This document shows, one piece after another, positions 53,716 to 64,000 of a stretch of DNA of 64,000 nucleotides. Source of the stretch: Pseudomonas indica NBRC 103045 (GTDB lineage Bacteria > Pseudomonadota > Gammaproteobacteria > Pseudomonadales > Pseudomonadaceae); assembly GCF_002091635.1 (NCBI RefSeq), contig NZ_BDAC01000001.1, positions 434,001 to 498,000 on the forward strand. The letters run 5' to 3'. Each line of letters starts with the position of its first letter. Position 1 is the first letter of the stretch. The notes below the pieces were generated by a model, which had not been told where the DNA came from, did no database searches, and was given only the letters and a program-made list of their open reading frames with translations. The position numbers and the translations under genes were made by a program.

Positions 53716-54068
53716 GCAAGACTCCTCACAGCGTTAGCTGTTGGTACGAGGTTTGGTGGGGAATTTCTAGTTTTTACTTCTCGATCCTGGTTAGAACCAC
53801 TCGCCAACACCAAGCGTATGCTGCGTCCTGGTAGGCACTGAACCGAGGTTATGGATCAAGCTAGCCACTTCGTAGAGCTAGGACACGATGCCACATCACC
53901 GCCGACCGTTCGATTACATTTCAGTAAGGTTGGCGGGCACTTTCTGGGGCGACGTTGAGGGCAGGAAGTAGCTCCCTGCCTGCAGCTCACCAAACCTTAT
54001 TCGATGAGCAAGCCGAGAGCGGCGGTGATAAGTGACAGAGAGTTGGGGCCGCGTCGCAGCCCCCCTCG
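53716..54068. other. Intergenic region upstream of copC
   Basis: 353 nt with no supported gene. It holds the copC promoter and, at 53914-53927, a TTAC-N6-GTAA palindrome that could be a response-regulator site, though it is about 200 nt upstream. A small hairpin (GGCAGG) lies near 53961. This is also the boundary where GC returns to host level. Confidence 0.4.
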
Positions 54069-54795
<727 letters not shown>

Positions 54796-54803
<8 letters not shown>

Positions 54804-55818
54804 TTTGAGCGAGCCTCCGTTCCAGGCGGCTGGCGATTTGCGACAGCGGCAGGTTGATGACGAGGTAGAGCGCGGCGATGCAGAACCAGATCTCGAAGGT
54901 GGAGAACGAGGTGGTGATCGCCTCACGGCCGCTCTTGGTCAGTTCGGTGATGGCGATCACCGAGACCAGCGAGGTGTCCTTGACCAGGCTGATGAACTGG
55001 CCGGCCAGCGGCGGCAGCACACGCTTGAACGCCTGGGGCAGGATTACGTGGCGCATCGACTGGGCGCCGGTCAGGCCCAGGGAACGGGCCGCCTCGTTCT
55101 GCCCTCGGGCGACGGACTGCACCCCAGCACGGACGATCTCGCCGACGTAAGCGCCGGTGAACAAGGCCAGCGCCGCCACCCCGGCAAATTCGCGGGAGAG
55201 GTTCAGCACGGTACCGATGAAGAAGTAGAAGATGAAGATCTGCACCAGCAGCGGCGTGCCGCGCACCAGCTCGACGTAGACCGTGGACAGGTCGCGCAAC
55301 GTAGGGTTGTTCGACAGCCGGCAGAGGCCGGTGAACAGGCCAATCACCAGGCCCAGCGCGCCGGAGACCACGGAGATCCACAGAGTGGTCCAAAGCCCCC
55401 AGAACAGCGGCCCAAGTTTCCAATGGCGGGTGACGCCCACGACATCGCCCTCGGCCACCTCATCCCCTTTGGCGAGCTTCAGGCTGTCTCCTGCGACTTC
55501 CAGTGCTTGCCGGTTTCCCGCTTCACTGACCAGGACGACCTGAGAGGTTGCGCCGCGTACCGCGATGTCTTCGACGCGTCCGAAGTCGCTGGCACGATGC
55601 TCGTCCTCAGCTTGGTAGGCGAAATACTGCGGTACGCGATTCCAGCGCCATTCGTAGGAAATCAGCGAAGTGGAATACCAGAGTCCATAGGCCAGCGCTA
55701 ACAACAGGAAAGCCGTCAGGGCGTGCCATGGCCATTGGTCAAACTTCTTAAGACTCGCCCGGGAGGGCTGCCCCGCCAGTGCACCGGCGGGCAGCAGGCG
55801 TCGTATAAGTGTATTCAT
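54796..55818 (-). CDS. Polar amino acid ABC transporter permease with long extracytoplasmic insert
   Basis: 340 residues, against about 220-250 for typical HisM-type permeases. The C-terminal part is a normal permease with the EAA loop [23 protein letters not shown]. The extra part is a first helix (about 33-50) followed by about 90 hydrophilic residues before the core. It belongs to the glutamine/histidine subgroup. Its usual partner binding protein is truncated by the transposon. Confidence 0.88.
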
Positions 55819-55899
55819 AGAGAGATCTCGAGCGCGGGCGTTGAGGTTGTACGCAACAGGGCCTGGGTTGAAGCCAGGCCCTGCCGGATTTCGGATTGC

Positions 55900-56571
55900 T
55901 TACTCCATTTCCGCGAGCCAGTCGGTCTTCTTGAACCACTTGGCATGGATGCGATCGTAAGTGCCGTCCTGCTTGCTCTGGCGCAGGAAGTTGTTGATCC
56001 AGTTCAGGCTGTCGTAATCGCCTTTCTTCAGACCGAAGGCCAGGGGCTCGAAGGTGAAGGGCTCTTCCAGGAACACCAGCTTGCCGGCGCCGGCCTTGTT
56101 CACCGCCACCACGTTGTAGGGCGCGTCGTAGATGAAGGCATCGGCCTTGCCGTTGACCACATCCATCAGCGCTTCCTGCTCGTTGTCGAAGCCGTGGTAC
56201 TGGGCCTTGGCGATCAGTTTCTTGGCGACCATCTCACCAGTGGTGCCGATCTTCGAGGTGATGCGGTACTGACCATCGTTCAGGTCCTTGTAGGACTTGA
56301 TCTGGCCTTGCAGCTCCTTGCGGATCAGCAGGGTCTGGCCGACCACGATGAAGGGTTCGGAGAAGTTGATGCGCAGGTTGCGCTCCTGGGTCAGGGTCAT
56401 GCCGGAGCCGATCATGTCGAACTTGTCGGTCAGCAGGGCCGGGATGATGCCGTCGTAGCTGGTGGACACCAGTTCCAGCTTGACGCCCATGGACTTGGCC
56501 ATGGCCTTCAGCACATCGACTTCGAAGCCGATGATCTCGCCGCGCTTGTTGGTCATCTCGAAGGGCATGTA
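55900..56571 (-). pseudogene. Transposon-disrupted amino acid ABC substrate-binding protein
   Basis: Remaining 224 codons encode a SBP_bac_3 protein from YMPFEMTNKRGE onward: GFEVDVLKAMAK, FDMIGSGMTLTQERN, AFIYDAPYNV. The first part, including the signal peptide, has been removed by insertion of the transposon whose end (56572) falls in the coding frame. Reading upstream, the inverted repeat gives CCC-GAC-GAC and then an in-frame TGA (56581-56583). The product could at best start at ATG 56568 and would lack export. The missing 5' part should lie beyond the right end of the transposon. Confidence 0.9.
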
Positions 56572-56609
56572 GGGGTCGTCTCAGAAAACGGAAAATAAAG
56601 CACGCTAAG
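56572..56609 (+). repeat. Left terminal inverted repeat, 38 bp
   Basis: Begins GGGGTCGTCTCAGAAAACGG and ends CACGCTAAG, matching the Tn21-type IR from memory rather than the Tn501 type. It overlaps the stop codon of merR (56605-56607), as is usual in the family. Sits inside the ABC binding-protein gene. Confidence 0.9.
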
Positions 56610-57039
56610 GCATAGCCGAACCTGCCAAGCTTGCTCCACCCTGTAGTGACGCGATCAGCGGGCAGGAAACGTTCCCCCTTCGCGCATGGCAGGCGCACAC
56701 CAACTCAGACAGCACGGCCTCCATGCGCGCCAGGTCAGCCATTTTCTCGCGCACGTCCTTGAGCTTGTGCTCGGCCAGACTGCTGGCTTCCTCGCAATGG
56801 GTGCCATCCTCCAGCCGCAGCAGCTCGGCGATCTCATCCAGGCTGAAGCCCAGCCGCTGGGCTGATTTCACGAAGCGCACCCGCGTTACATCCGCCTCGC
56901 CATAGCGGCGGATGCTGCCATAGGGCTTGTCAGGCTCCAGCAACAAGCCCTTGCGCTGATAGAAACGGATGGTCTCCACATTGACCCCGGCCGCCTTGGC
57001 GAAAACGCCAATGGTCAGGTTCTCCAAATTGTTTTCCAT
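56605..57039 (-). CDS. merR: Mercury(II)-sensing regulator MerR
   Basis: 144 residues. Helix-turn-helix at about 10-30 ([22 protein letters not shown]). The Hg(II)-binding cysteines are all present: C82 (THCEE), C117 and C126 (CACH...VSC). MerR represses and, with Hg(II), activates merTPADE by untwisting the 19-bp-spaced promoter. Divergent from merT. Transcription goes toward the inverted repeat and on into the disrupted ABC operon. Confidence 0.97.
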
Positions 57040-57044
57040 ATCGC

Positions 57045-57075
57045 TTGACTCCGTACATGAGTACGGAAGTAAGGT
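57045..57075 (+). promoter_or_regulatory. mer operator-promoter
   Basis: The -35 TTGACT (57045-57050) and -10 TAAGGT (57070-57075) are separated by 19 nt. The spacer holds the MerR dyad CCGTAC-ATGA-GTACGG (57051-57066). This over-long spacing is the hallmark of MerR-controlled promoters. Confidence 0.93.
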
Positions 57076-57110
57076 TACGCTATCCAATTTCAATTCGAAA
57101 GGACAAGCGC

Positions 57111-57461
57111 ATGTCTGAACCAAAAACCGGGCGCGGCGCGCTCTTCACTGGAGGGCTTGCCGCCATCCTCGCCTCGGCTTGCTGCCTCGGGCCGTTGGTT
57201 CTGATCGCCTTGGGGTTCAGCGGCGCTTGGATCGGCAACTTGGCGGTGTTGGAACCCTATCGCCCCATCTTTATCGGCGTGGCGCTGGTGGCGTTGTTCT
57301 TCGCCTGGCGGCGCATCTACCGGCAGGCAGCGGCCTGCAAACCGGGTGAGGTCTGCGCGATTCCCCAAGTGCGAGCTACTTACAAGCTCATTTTCTGGAT
57401 CGTGGCCGCGCTGGTTCTGGTCGCGCTCGGATTTCCCTACGTCATGCCATTTTTCTACTGA
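57111..57461 (+). CDS. merT: Mercuric ion transporter MerT
   Basis: 116 residues, three membrane helices. The Hg(II)-transfer pairs are present: C24-C25 (ASACCLGP) in the first helix and C76/C82 (ACKPGEVC) in the cytoplasmic loop. It moves Hg(II) from MerP to MerA. Ribosome site AAAGGAC upstream. First gene of merTPADE. Confidence 0.96.
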
Positions 57462-57473
57462 TCGGAGTTCACC

Positions 57474-57749
57474 ATGAAGAAACTGTTTGCCTCCCTCGCC
57501 CTCGCCGCCGTTGTTGCCCCCGTCTGGGCCGCCACCCAGACCGTCACGCTGTCCGTACCGGGCATGACCTGCTCCGCCTGCCCGATCACTGTCAAGAAGG
57601 CGATTTCCAAGGTCGAAGGCGTCAGCAAAGTTGACGTGACTTTCGAGACACGCCAAGCGGTCGTCACCTTCGACGATGCCAAGACCAGCGTGCAGAAGCT
57701 GACCAAGGCAACCGCAGACGCGGGCTATCCGTCCAGCGTCAAGCAGTGA
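57474..57749 (+). CDS. merP: Periplasmic mercury-binding protein MerP
   Basis: 91 residues. Signal peptide of about 19 residues (VWA). One HMA domain with the GMTCSAC motif (C33, C36). It scavenges Hg(II) in the periplasm and passes it to MerT. 12 nt after merT; SD GGAG. Confidence 0.97.
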   Translation: MKKLFASLALAAVVAPVWAATQTVTLSVPGMTCSACPITVKKAISKVEGVSKVDVTFETRQAVVTFDDAKTSVQKLTKATADAGYPSSVKQ

Positions 57750-57808
57750 GTCACTGAAAACGGCACCGCAGCACAACGGACGTCATTGTCTGGCGCCACA
57801 AACGATAA

Positions 57809-59506
<1,698 letters not shown>

Positions 59507-59523
59507 GAAAAAGGAGGTGTTCA

Positions 59524-59889
59524 ATGAACGCCTACACGGTGTCCCGGCTGGCTCTTGATGCCGGGGTGAGCGTGCATATCGTGCGCGACTACCTGCTGCG
59601 CGGATTGCTGCGCCCGGTGGCGTGCACACCAGGCGGCTACGGCTTGTTCGATGATGCCGCCTTGCAACGGCTGTGCTTCGTGCGGGCGGCCTTCGAGGCG
59701 GGCATCGGCCTCGACGCGCTGGCGCGGCTGTGCCGGGCGCTGGATGCGGCGGACGGCGACGAAGCGGCCGCGCAGCTTGCCCTGCTGCGTCAGTTCGTCG
59801 AGCGTCGGCGCGAAGCGTTGGCCGATCTGGAAGTGCAGTTGGCCACCCTGCCGACCGAGCCGGCACAGCACGCGGAGAGTCTGCCATGA
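59524..59889 (+). CDS. merD: Mercury operon co-regulator MerD
   Basis: 121 residues. MerR-like helix-turn-helix at the N-terminus ([20 protein letters not shown]) but without the Hg-binding cysteines. It is thought to compete with MerR at the operator to shut off the operon. AAGGAGG ribosome site upstream; overlaps merE by 4 nt. Confidence 0.94.
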   Translation: MNAYTVSRLALDAGVSVHIVRDYLLRGLLRPVACTPGGYGLFDDAALQRLCFVRAAFEAGIGLDALARLCRALDAADGDEAAAQLALLRQFVERRREALADLEVQLATLPTEPAQHAESLP

Positions 59890-60122
59890 ACAACCCCGAG
59901 CGCTTGCCGTCCGAGACGCACAAACCGATCACCGGCTACCTGTGGGGCGGACTGGCTGTGCTGACTTGCCCCTGCCACCTGCCCATCCTCGCTGTCGTGC
60001 TGGCCGGCACAACCGCCGGTGCTTTCCTCGGCGAGCATTGGGTCATCGCGGCGCTCGGTTTGACCGGCCTGTTCCTTCTGTCCCTGTCGCGGGCGTTGCG
60101 GGCATTCAGGGAAAGAGAATGA
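59886..60122 (+). CDS. merE: Mercury transport protein MerE
   Basis: 78 residues, two membrane segments. The cysteine pair in LTCPCHLP is characteristic. It is reported to take part in Hg(II)/methylmercury uptake. ATG lies in the merD stop (ATGA), and its own stop overlaps the next start in the same way. Confidence 0.93.
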   Translation: MNNPERLPSETHKPITGYLWGGLAVLTCPCHLPILAVVLAGTTAGAFLGEHWVIAALGLTGLFLLSLSRALRAFRERE

Positions 60123-61108
60123 GCGCTTTCCGGCCGGATGGATGGACGACGCCGGAACTGGCCCAAGCGGTCGAGCGCGGGCAGCTTGAACTGCACTACC
60201 AGCCCGTCGTCGATCTGCGCAGTGGTGGGATTGTCGGCGCGGAAGCCCTGTTGCGCTGGCGTCATCCGACGCTTGGACTATTGCCACCGGGCCAGTTCCT
60301 GCCCGTGGTCGAATCGTCCGGCCTGATGCCTGAAATCGGCGCTTGGGTGCTGGGCGAAGCCTGCCGCCAGATGCGTGACTGGCGAATGCTGGCATGGCGA
60401 CCGTTCCGGCTGGCCGTCAATGTTTCGGCGAGCCAAGTGGGACCGGACTTCGACGGGTGGGTAAAGGGCGTGCTGGCTGATGCCGAGTTGCCCGCCGAGT
60501 ATCTCGAAATCGAGCTGACCGAATCGGTCGCGTTTGGTGATCCGGCGATCTTCCCCGCCCTGGACGCCTTGCGGCAGATCGGTGTGCGCTTCGCCGCCGA
60601 TGACTTCGGGACGGGGTATTCCTGTCTGCAACATCTGAAGTGCTGCCCAATCAGCACGCTCAAGATCGACCAATCGTTTGTCGCCGGGCTCGCCAACGAC
60701 CGCCGCGACCAAACCATCGTGCACACCGTGATTCAGCTTGCGCACGGGCTGGGCATGGATGTGGTGGCTGAAGGCGTGGAAACATCGGCGAGTCTTGATC
60801 TATTGCGACAAGCGGACTGCGACACAGGACAAGGCTTCCTGTTCGCGAAGCCAATGCCGGCGGCGGCATTCGCCGTCTTCGTCAGTCAATGGAGGGGTGC
60901 CACCATGAATGCAAGTGACTCGACCACCACCAGTTGCTGCGTGTGCTGCAAGGAAATCCCGCTCGATGCCGCCTTCACCCCGGAAGGCGCGGAATACGTC
61001 GAGCACTTCTGCGGGTTGGAGTGTTATCAACGCTTCGAAGCGCGTGCCAAGACAGGGAACGAAACCGATGCCGATCCGAACGCCTGCGACTCGCTACCGT
61101 CAGATTGA
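60119..61108 (+). CDS. urf2: Transposon EAL-domain protein with DUF3330 tail (urf2)
   Basis: 329 residues. EAL domain at about residues 10-250: AEAL at 41-44, the VNVSASQV asparagine, IELTES glutamate, [18 protein letters not shown] lysine, AEGVET glutamate and GQGFLFAKP glutamine are all there, consistent with a c-di-GMP phosphodiesterase. The C-terminal 65 residues are cysteine-rich ([15 protein letters not shown]) and match DUF3330. The same gene is known in Tn501-like elements without a proven role in resistance. It is translationally coupled to merE. Confidence 0.92.
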   Translation: MSAFRPDGWTTPELAQAVERGQLELHYQPVVDLRSGGIVGAEALLRWRHPTLGLLPPGQFLPVVESSGLMPEIGAWVLGEACRQMRDWRMLAWRPFRLAVNVSASQVGPDFDGWVKGVLADAELPAEYLEIELTESVAFGDPAIFPALDALRQIGVRFAADDFGTGYSCLQHLKCCPISTLKIDQSFVAGLANDRRDQTIVHTVIQLAHGLGMDVVAEGVETSASLDLLRQADCDTGQGFLFAKPMPAAAFAVFVSQWRGATMNASDSTTTSCCVCCKEIPLDAAFTPEGAEYVEHFCGLECYQRFEARAKTGNETDADPNACDSLPSD

Positions 61109-61238
61109 GGCATACCCTAACTTGGCGTCAGACCATCCGGCGCTAAATCGTCAGAATAGAGTTGCCTTCCGAATTGATTGACATACGCCGTCAAGGGTCA
61201 TAGATTTCTTCCTGACACATTTCCCTCAGGAGGATACC
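61109..61238. other. res site and tnpR/tnpA promoter region
   Basis: 130 nt between urf2 and tnpR with several CGTCAG/CTGAC-type half sites (for example near 61126, 61150, 61212). This is where Tn21-family resolvase binds three subsites and where many elements gain an integron; none is here. Confidence 0.7.
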
Positions 61239-61799
61239 TTGCACGGTCAGCGCATCGGTTACGTCCGCGTCAGCAGCTTCGACCAGAACCCAGAACGGCA
61301 GCTCGAACAGATCCAGGTGGATAAAGTGTTCACCGACAAGGCGTCGGGCAAGGACACACGGCGGCCCGAACTGGAACGGCTGCTCGCCTTCGTGCGCGAA
61401 GGCGACACGGTCGTGGTGCACAGCATGGATCGTCTGGCGCGCAACCTCGACGACCTGCGCCGCCTGGTGCAGGGCCTCACCCAGCGCGGCGTACGCATCG
61501 AGTTCCTTAAGGAGCATTTGACCTTCACCGGCGAGGACTCGCCGATGGCGAACCTGATGCTGTCGGTAATGGGCGCGTTCGCCGAGTTCGAACGCGCCTT
61601 GATCCGCGAGCGGCAGCGCGAGGGCATCGCGCTCGCCAAGCAGCGCGGGGCCTACCGTGGCAGGAAGAAATCCCTGTCGTCTGAGCGTATTGCCGAACTG
61701 CGCCAACGTGTCGAGGCTGGCGAGCAAAAGACCAAGCTGGCTCGTGAATTCGGAATCAGTCGCGAAACCCTGTATCAATACTTGAGAACGGATCAGTAA
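61239..61799 (+). CDS. tnpR: Serine resolvase TnpR
   Basis: 186 residues from TTG 61239, with AGGAGG 5 nt upstream. Catalytic serine in YVRVSS (S12), the RLARN and EFERAL...RERQREG arm regions and a C-terminal helix-turn-helix ([17 protein letters not shown]). It resolves cointegrates at res. The second half seems nearer to Tn21 and the first half nearer to Tn501 by memory, suggesting a mosaic. Confidence 0.95.
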   Translation: MHGQRIGYVRVSSFDQNPERQLEQIQVDKVFTDKASGKDTRRPELERLLAFVREGDTVVVHSMDRLARNLDDLRRLVQGLTQRGVRIEFLKEHLTFTGEDSPMANLMLSVMGAFAEFERALIRERQREGIALAKQRGAYRGRKKSLSSERIAELRQRVEAGEQKTKLAREFGISRETLYQYLRTDQ

Positions 61800-61801
61800 A
61801 T

Positions 61802-64000
61802 ATGCCACGTCGTTCAATCCTGTCCGCCGCCGAGCGCGAAAGCCTGCTGGCGTTGCCGGACACCAAGGATGAGTTGATCCGTCACTACACGTTCAGCGAA
61901 ACCGACCTCTCCATCATCCGGCAGCGGCGCGGCCCGGCCAACCGGCTGGGCTTCGCCGTGCAGCTCTGTTACCTGCGCTTTCCTGGTGTCATCCTGGGCG
62001 TCGATGAGCCGCCGTTTCCGCCCTTGTTGAAACTGGTCGCCGACCAGCTCAAGGTCAGCGTCGAAAGCTGGGACGAATACGGGCAGCGGGAGCAGACCCG
62101 GCGCGAGCACCTGGTCGAACTGCAAACGGTGTTCGGCTTCCAGCCCTTTACCATGGGCCACTACCGGCAGGCCGTCCAGTTGCTGACCGAGATGGCCTTG
62201 CAGACCGACAAGGGCATCGTGCTGGCCAGCACCTTGATCGAGCACCTGCGGCAGCAGTCGGTCATTCTGCCTGCCCTCAACGCCGTCGAGCGGGCGAGCG
62301 CCGAAGCAATCACCCGCGCCAACCGGCGCATCTACGATGCCTTGGCCGAACCGCTGTCGGACGCGCATCGCCGCCGCCTCGACGATCTGCTCAAGCGTCG
62401 GGACAACGGCAAAACGACCTGGCTGGCCTGGCTGCGCCAATCGCCCGTCAAACCGAATTCGCGGCACATGCTGGAACACATCGAACGCCTCAAAGCGTGG
62501 CAGGCGCTCGACCTGCCTTCTGGCATCGAGCGGTCGGTGCACCAGAACCGCCTGCTCAAGATCGCCCGTGAGGGTGGCCAGATGACGCCCGCCGACCTGG
62601 CCAAGTTCGAGGCGCAGCGACGCTATGCCACCCTGGTGGCGCTTGCCATCGAGGGCATGGCCACCGTCACCGACGAAATCATCGACCTGCACGACCGCAT
62701 CCTGGGCAAGCTGTTCAACGCCGCCAAGAACAAGCATCAGCAGCAATTCCAGGCGTCCGGCAAGGCGATCAACGCCAAGGTGCGGTTGTTCGGCCGCATC
62801 GGCCAGGCGCTGATCGAGGCCAAGCAGGCGGGCCGCGATCCGTTCGCCGCCATCGAGGCCGTCATGTCCTGGGATGCCTTCGCCGAGAGCGTCACCGAAG
62901 CGCAGAAGCTTGCGCAGCCCGAGGACTTCGATTTCCTGCACCGCATCGGCGAAAGCTACGCCACGCTGCGCCGCTACGCGCCGGAATTCCTTGCCGTGCT
63001 CAAGCTGCGGGCCGCTCCCGCCGCGAAGGACGTGCTCGACGCCATCGAGGTGCTGCGCGGCATGAACAGCGACAACGCCCGCAAGGTGCCCGCCGACGCG
63101 CCGACCGAGTTCATCAAGCCGCGCTGGCAGAAGCTGGTCATGACCGACACCGGCATCGACCGGCGCTACTACGAACTGTGCGCGCTGTCGGAGATGAAGA
63201 ACGCGTTGCGTTCCGGCGACATCTGGGTGCAGGGGTCGCGCCAGTTCAAGGACTTCGAGGACTACCTGGTGCCGCCCGCGAAATTCGCCAGCCTCAAGCA
63301 GGCCAGCGAATTGCCGCTGGCCGTGGCCACCGACTGCAACCGGTACCTGAACGACCGGCTGACGCTGCTGGAAACACAGCTTGCCACCGTCAACCGTATG
63401 GCGACGGCCAACGAGCTGCCGGACGCCATCATCACCGAGTCAGGCTTGAAGATCACGCCGCTCGACGCGGCGGTACCCGACACCGCCCAAGCGCTGATCG
63501 ACCAGACGGCAATGATCCTGCCGCACGTCAAGATCACCGAACTGCTGCTGGAGGTGGACGAATGGACGGGCTTCACTCGGCATTTCGCGCATCTGAAATC
63601 GGGCGACCCGGCCAAAGACAAGAACCTGTTGCTGACCACGATCCTCGCCGACGCGATCAACCTGGGCCTGACCAAGATGGCGGAGTCTTGCCCCGGCACG
63701 ACCTACGCCAAGCTGGCTTGGCTGCAAGCCTGGCACATCCGCGACGAAACCTACGGGGCGGCGCTGGCCGATCTGGTCAACGCACAGTTCCGCCATCCCT
63801 TCGCCGAGCACTGGGGCGACGGCACCACCTCATCGTCGGACGGCCAGAACTTCCGCACCGGCAGCAAGGCCGAGAGCACCGGCCACATCAACCCGAAATA
63901 CGGGAGCAGCCCAGGGCGGACGTTCTACACCCACATTTCTGACCAGTACGCGCCATTTCACACCAAGGTCGTGAACGTCGGCGTGCGCGATTCGACCTAC
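61802..64000 (+). CDS. tnpA: Tn3-family transposase TnpA (3' end beyond window)
   Basis: 733 of an expected roughly 988 residues; the frame is open to the window end. Starts [15 protein letters not shown] 2 nt after tnpR. The first catalytic Asp is in [10 protein letters not shown] (residue 680); the second Asp and the Glu lie outside the window. It cuts at the 38-bp ends during replicative transposition. The sequence is Tn21-subgroup. Confidence 0.96.
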   Translation, partial: MPRRSILSAAERESLLALPDTKDELIRHYTFSETDLSIIRQRRGPANRLGFAVQLCYLRFPGVILGVDEPPFPPLLKLVADQLKVSVESWDEYGQREQTRREHLVELQTVFGFQPFTMGHYRQAVQLLTEMALQTDKGIVLASTLIEHLRQQSVILPALNAVERASAEAITRANRRIYDALAEPLSDAHRRRLDDLLKRRDNGKTTWLAWLRQSPVKPNSRHMLEHIERLKAWQALDLPSGIERSVHQNRLLKIAREGGQMTPADLAKFEAQRRYATLVALAIEGMATVTDEIIDLHDRILGKLFNAAKNKHQQQFQASGKAINAKVRLFGRIGQALIEAKQAGRDPFAAIEAVMSWDAFAESVTEAQKLAQPEDFDFLHRIGESYATLRRYAPEFLAVLKLRAAPAAKDVLDAIEVLRGMNSDNARKVPADAPTEFIKPRWQKLVMTDTGIDRRYYELCALSEMKNALRSGDIWVQGSRQFKDFEDYLVPPAKFASLKQASELPLAVATDCNRYLNDRLTLLETQLATVNRMATANELPDAIITESGLKITPLDAAVPDTAQALIDQTAMILPHVKITELLLEVDEWTGFTRHFAHLKSGDPAKDKNLLLTTILADAINLGLTKMAESCPGTTYAKLAWLQAWHIRDETYGAALADLVNAQFRHPFAEHWGDGTTSSSDGQNFRTGSKAESTGHINPKYGSSPGRTFYTHISDQYAPFHTKVVNVGVRDSTY

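Noticed and set aside
59651..60118. N-terminal extension of the EAL protein over merD/merE
   Set aside because: Overlaps merD and merE in another frame; the family start is the ATG at 60119 coupled to the merE stop.
61109..61238. Integron at res
   Set aside because: No intI-like frame or attC; only res-type half sites.

Overview
The window is about 47 kb of conserved Pseudomonas chromosome followed by an accessory stretch and the left part of a mercury-resistance transposon. Gene order from rep to oxyR/recG (rep, xpt, cycB, pauR, dadX, dadA, lrp, pauB4, pauC, rpmGB, radC, coaBC, dut, algC, argB, pyrE, crc, rph, yicC, gmk, rpoZ, spoT, ridA, oxyR, recG) follows, as I remember it, the PA5295-PA5347 block of P. 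aeruginosa. Codon use is high-GC, but the proteins are not identical to those I remember from P. aeruginosa, so a relative in the P. aeruginosa group fits best. Species assignment is inference.

Region by region. 1-4 kb: a c-di-GMP turnover protein cut by the window edge, Rep helicase and xanthine salvage. 4-21.6 kb: a CoA hydrolase/transferase, cytochrome c5, then a metabolic block for D-/L-alanine (dadX, a RidA-family gene, dadA, lrp) mixed with polyamine catabolism (pauR, pauB4, pauC, an aminotransferase, a cupin). Interleaved are a MocR regulator facing a DUF1127 gene, a phospholipase-D-like lipoprotein, an OmpA-like protein and an MFS transporter. 21.7-24.8 kb: ribosomal proteins L33/L28, a peptide-binding protein, radC. 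24.9-30.2 kb: a compact coaBC-dut-algC-argB run. 30.3-38.5 kb: pyrE, crc, rph, yicC, gmk, rpoZ, spoT, ridA (nucleotide metabolism, catabolite repression, stringent response). 38.5-47.5 kb: lipoprotein, LysE exporter, AraC regulator, epimerase, oxyR-recG, a YbaK-like/HDOD fusion and two small genes.

47.7-54.0 kb is lower in GC and looks acquired and partly decayed: a PQQ-type quinoprotein dehydrogenase with no partner genes, an orphan response regulator with an altered acidic pocket, a DUF3800 fragment, an intact yiaW-like gene followed by a frameshifted yiaV-like gene, and copC-copD. 54.1-56.6 kb returns to high GC with a polar amino-acid ABC transporter (ATPase, permease, binding protein). 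The binding-protein gene is cut at its 5' end by a 38-bp terminal inverted repeat at 56572-56609.

56.6 kb to the window end is a Tn3-family (Tn21/Tn501 subgroup) mercury transposon: merR divergent from merTPADE, then an EAL/DUF3330 gene (urf2), a res region, tnpR and a tnpA that runs off the window. No integron, CRISPR array, rRNA or tRNA gene was seen. The clearest unusual points are the transposon disrupting the ABC uptake gene with merR reading out toward the permease, the transposon-borne EAL protein with an apparently complete catalytic set, the decaying island beside it, and several local regulatory structures (MocR-site repeats, a terminator inside the dad cluster).
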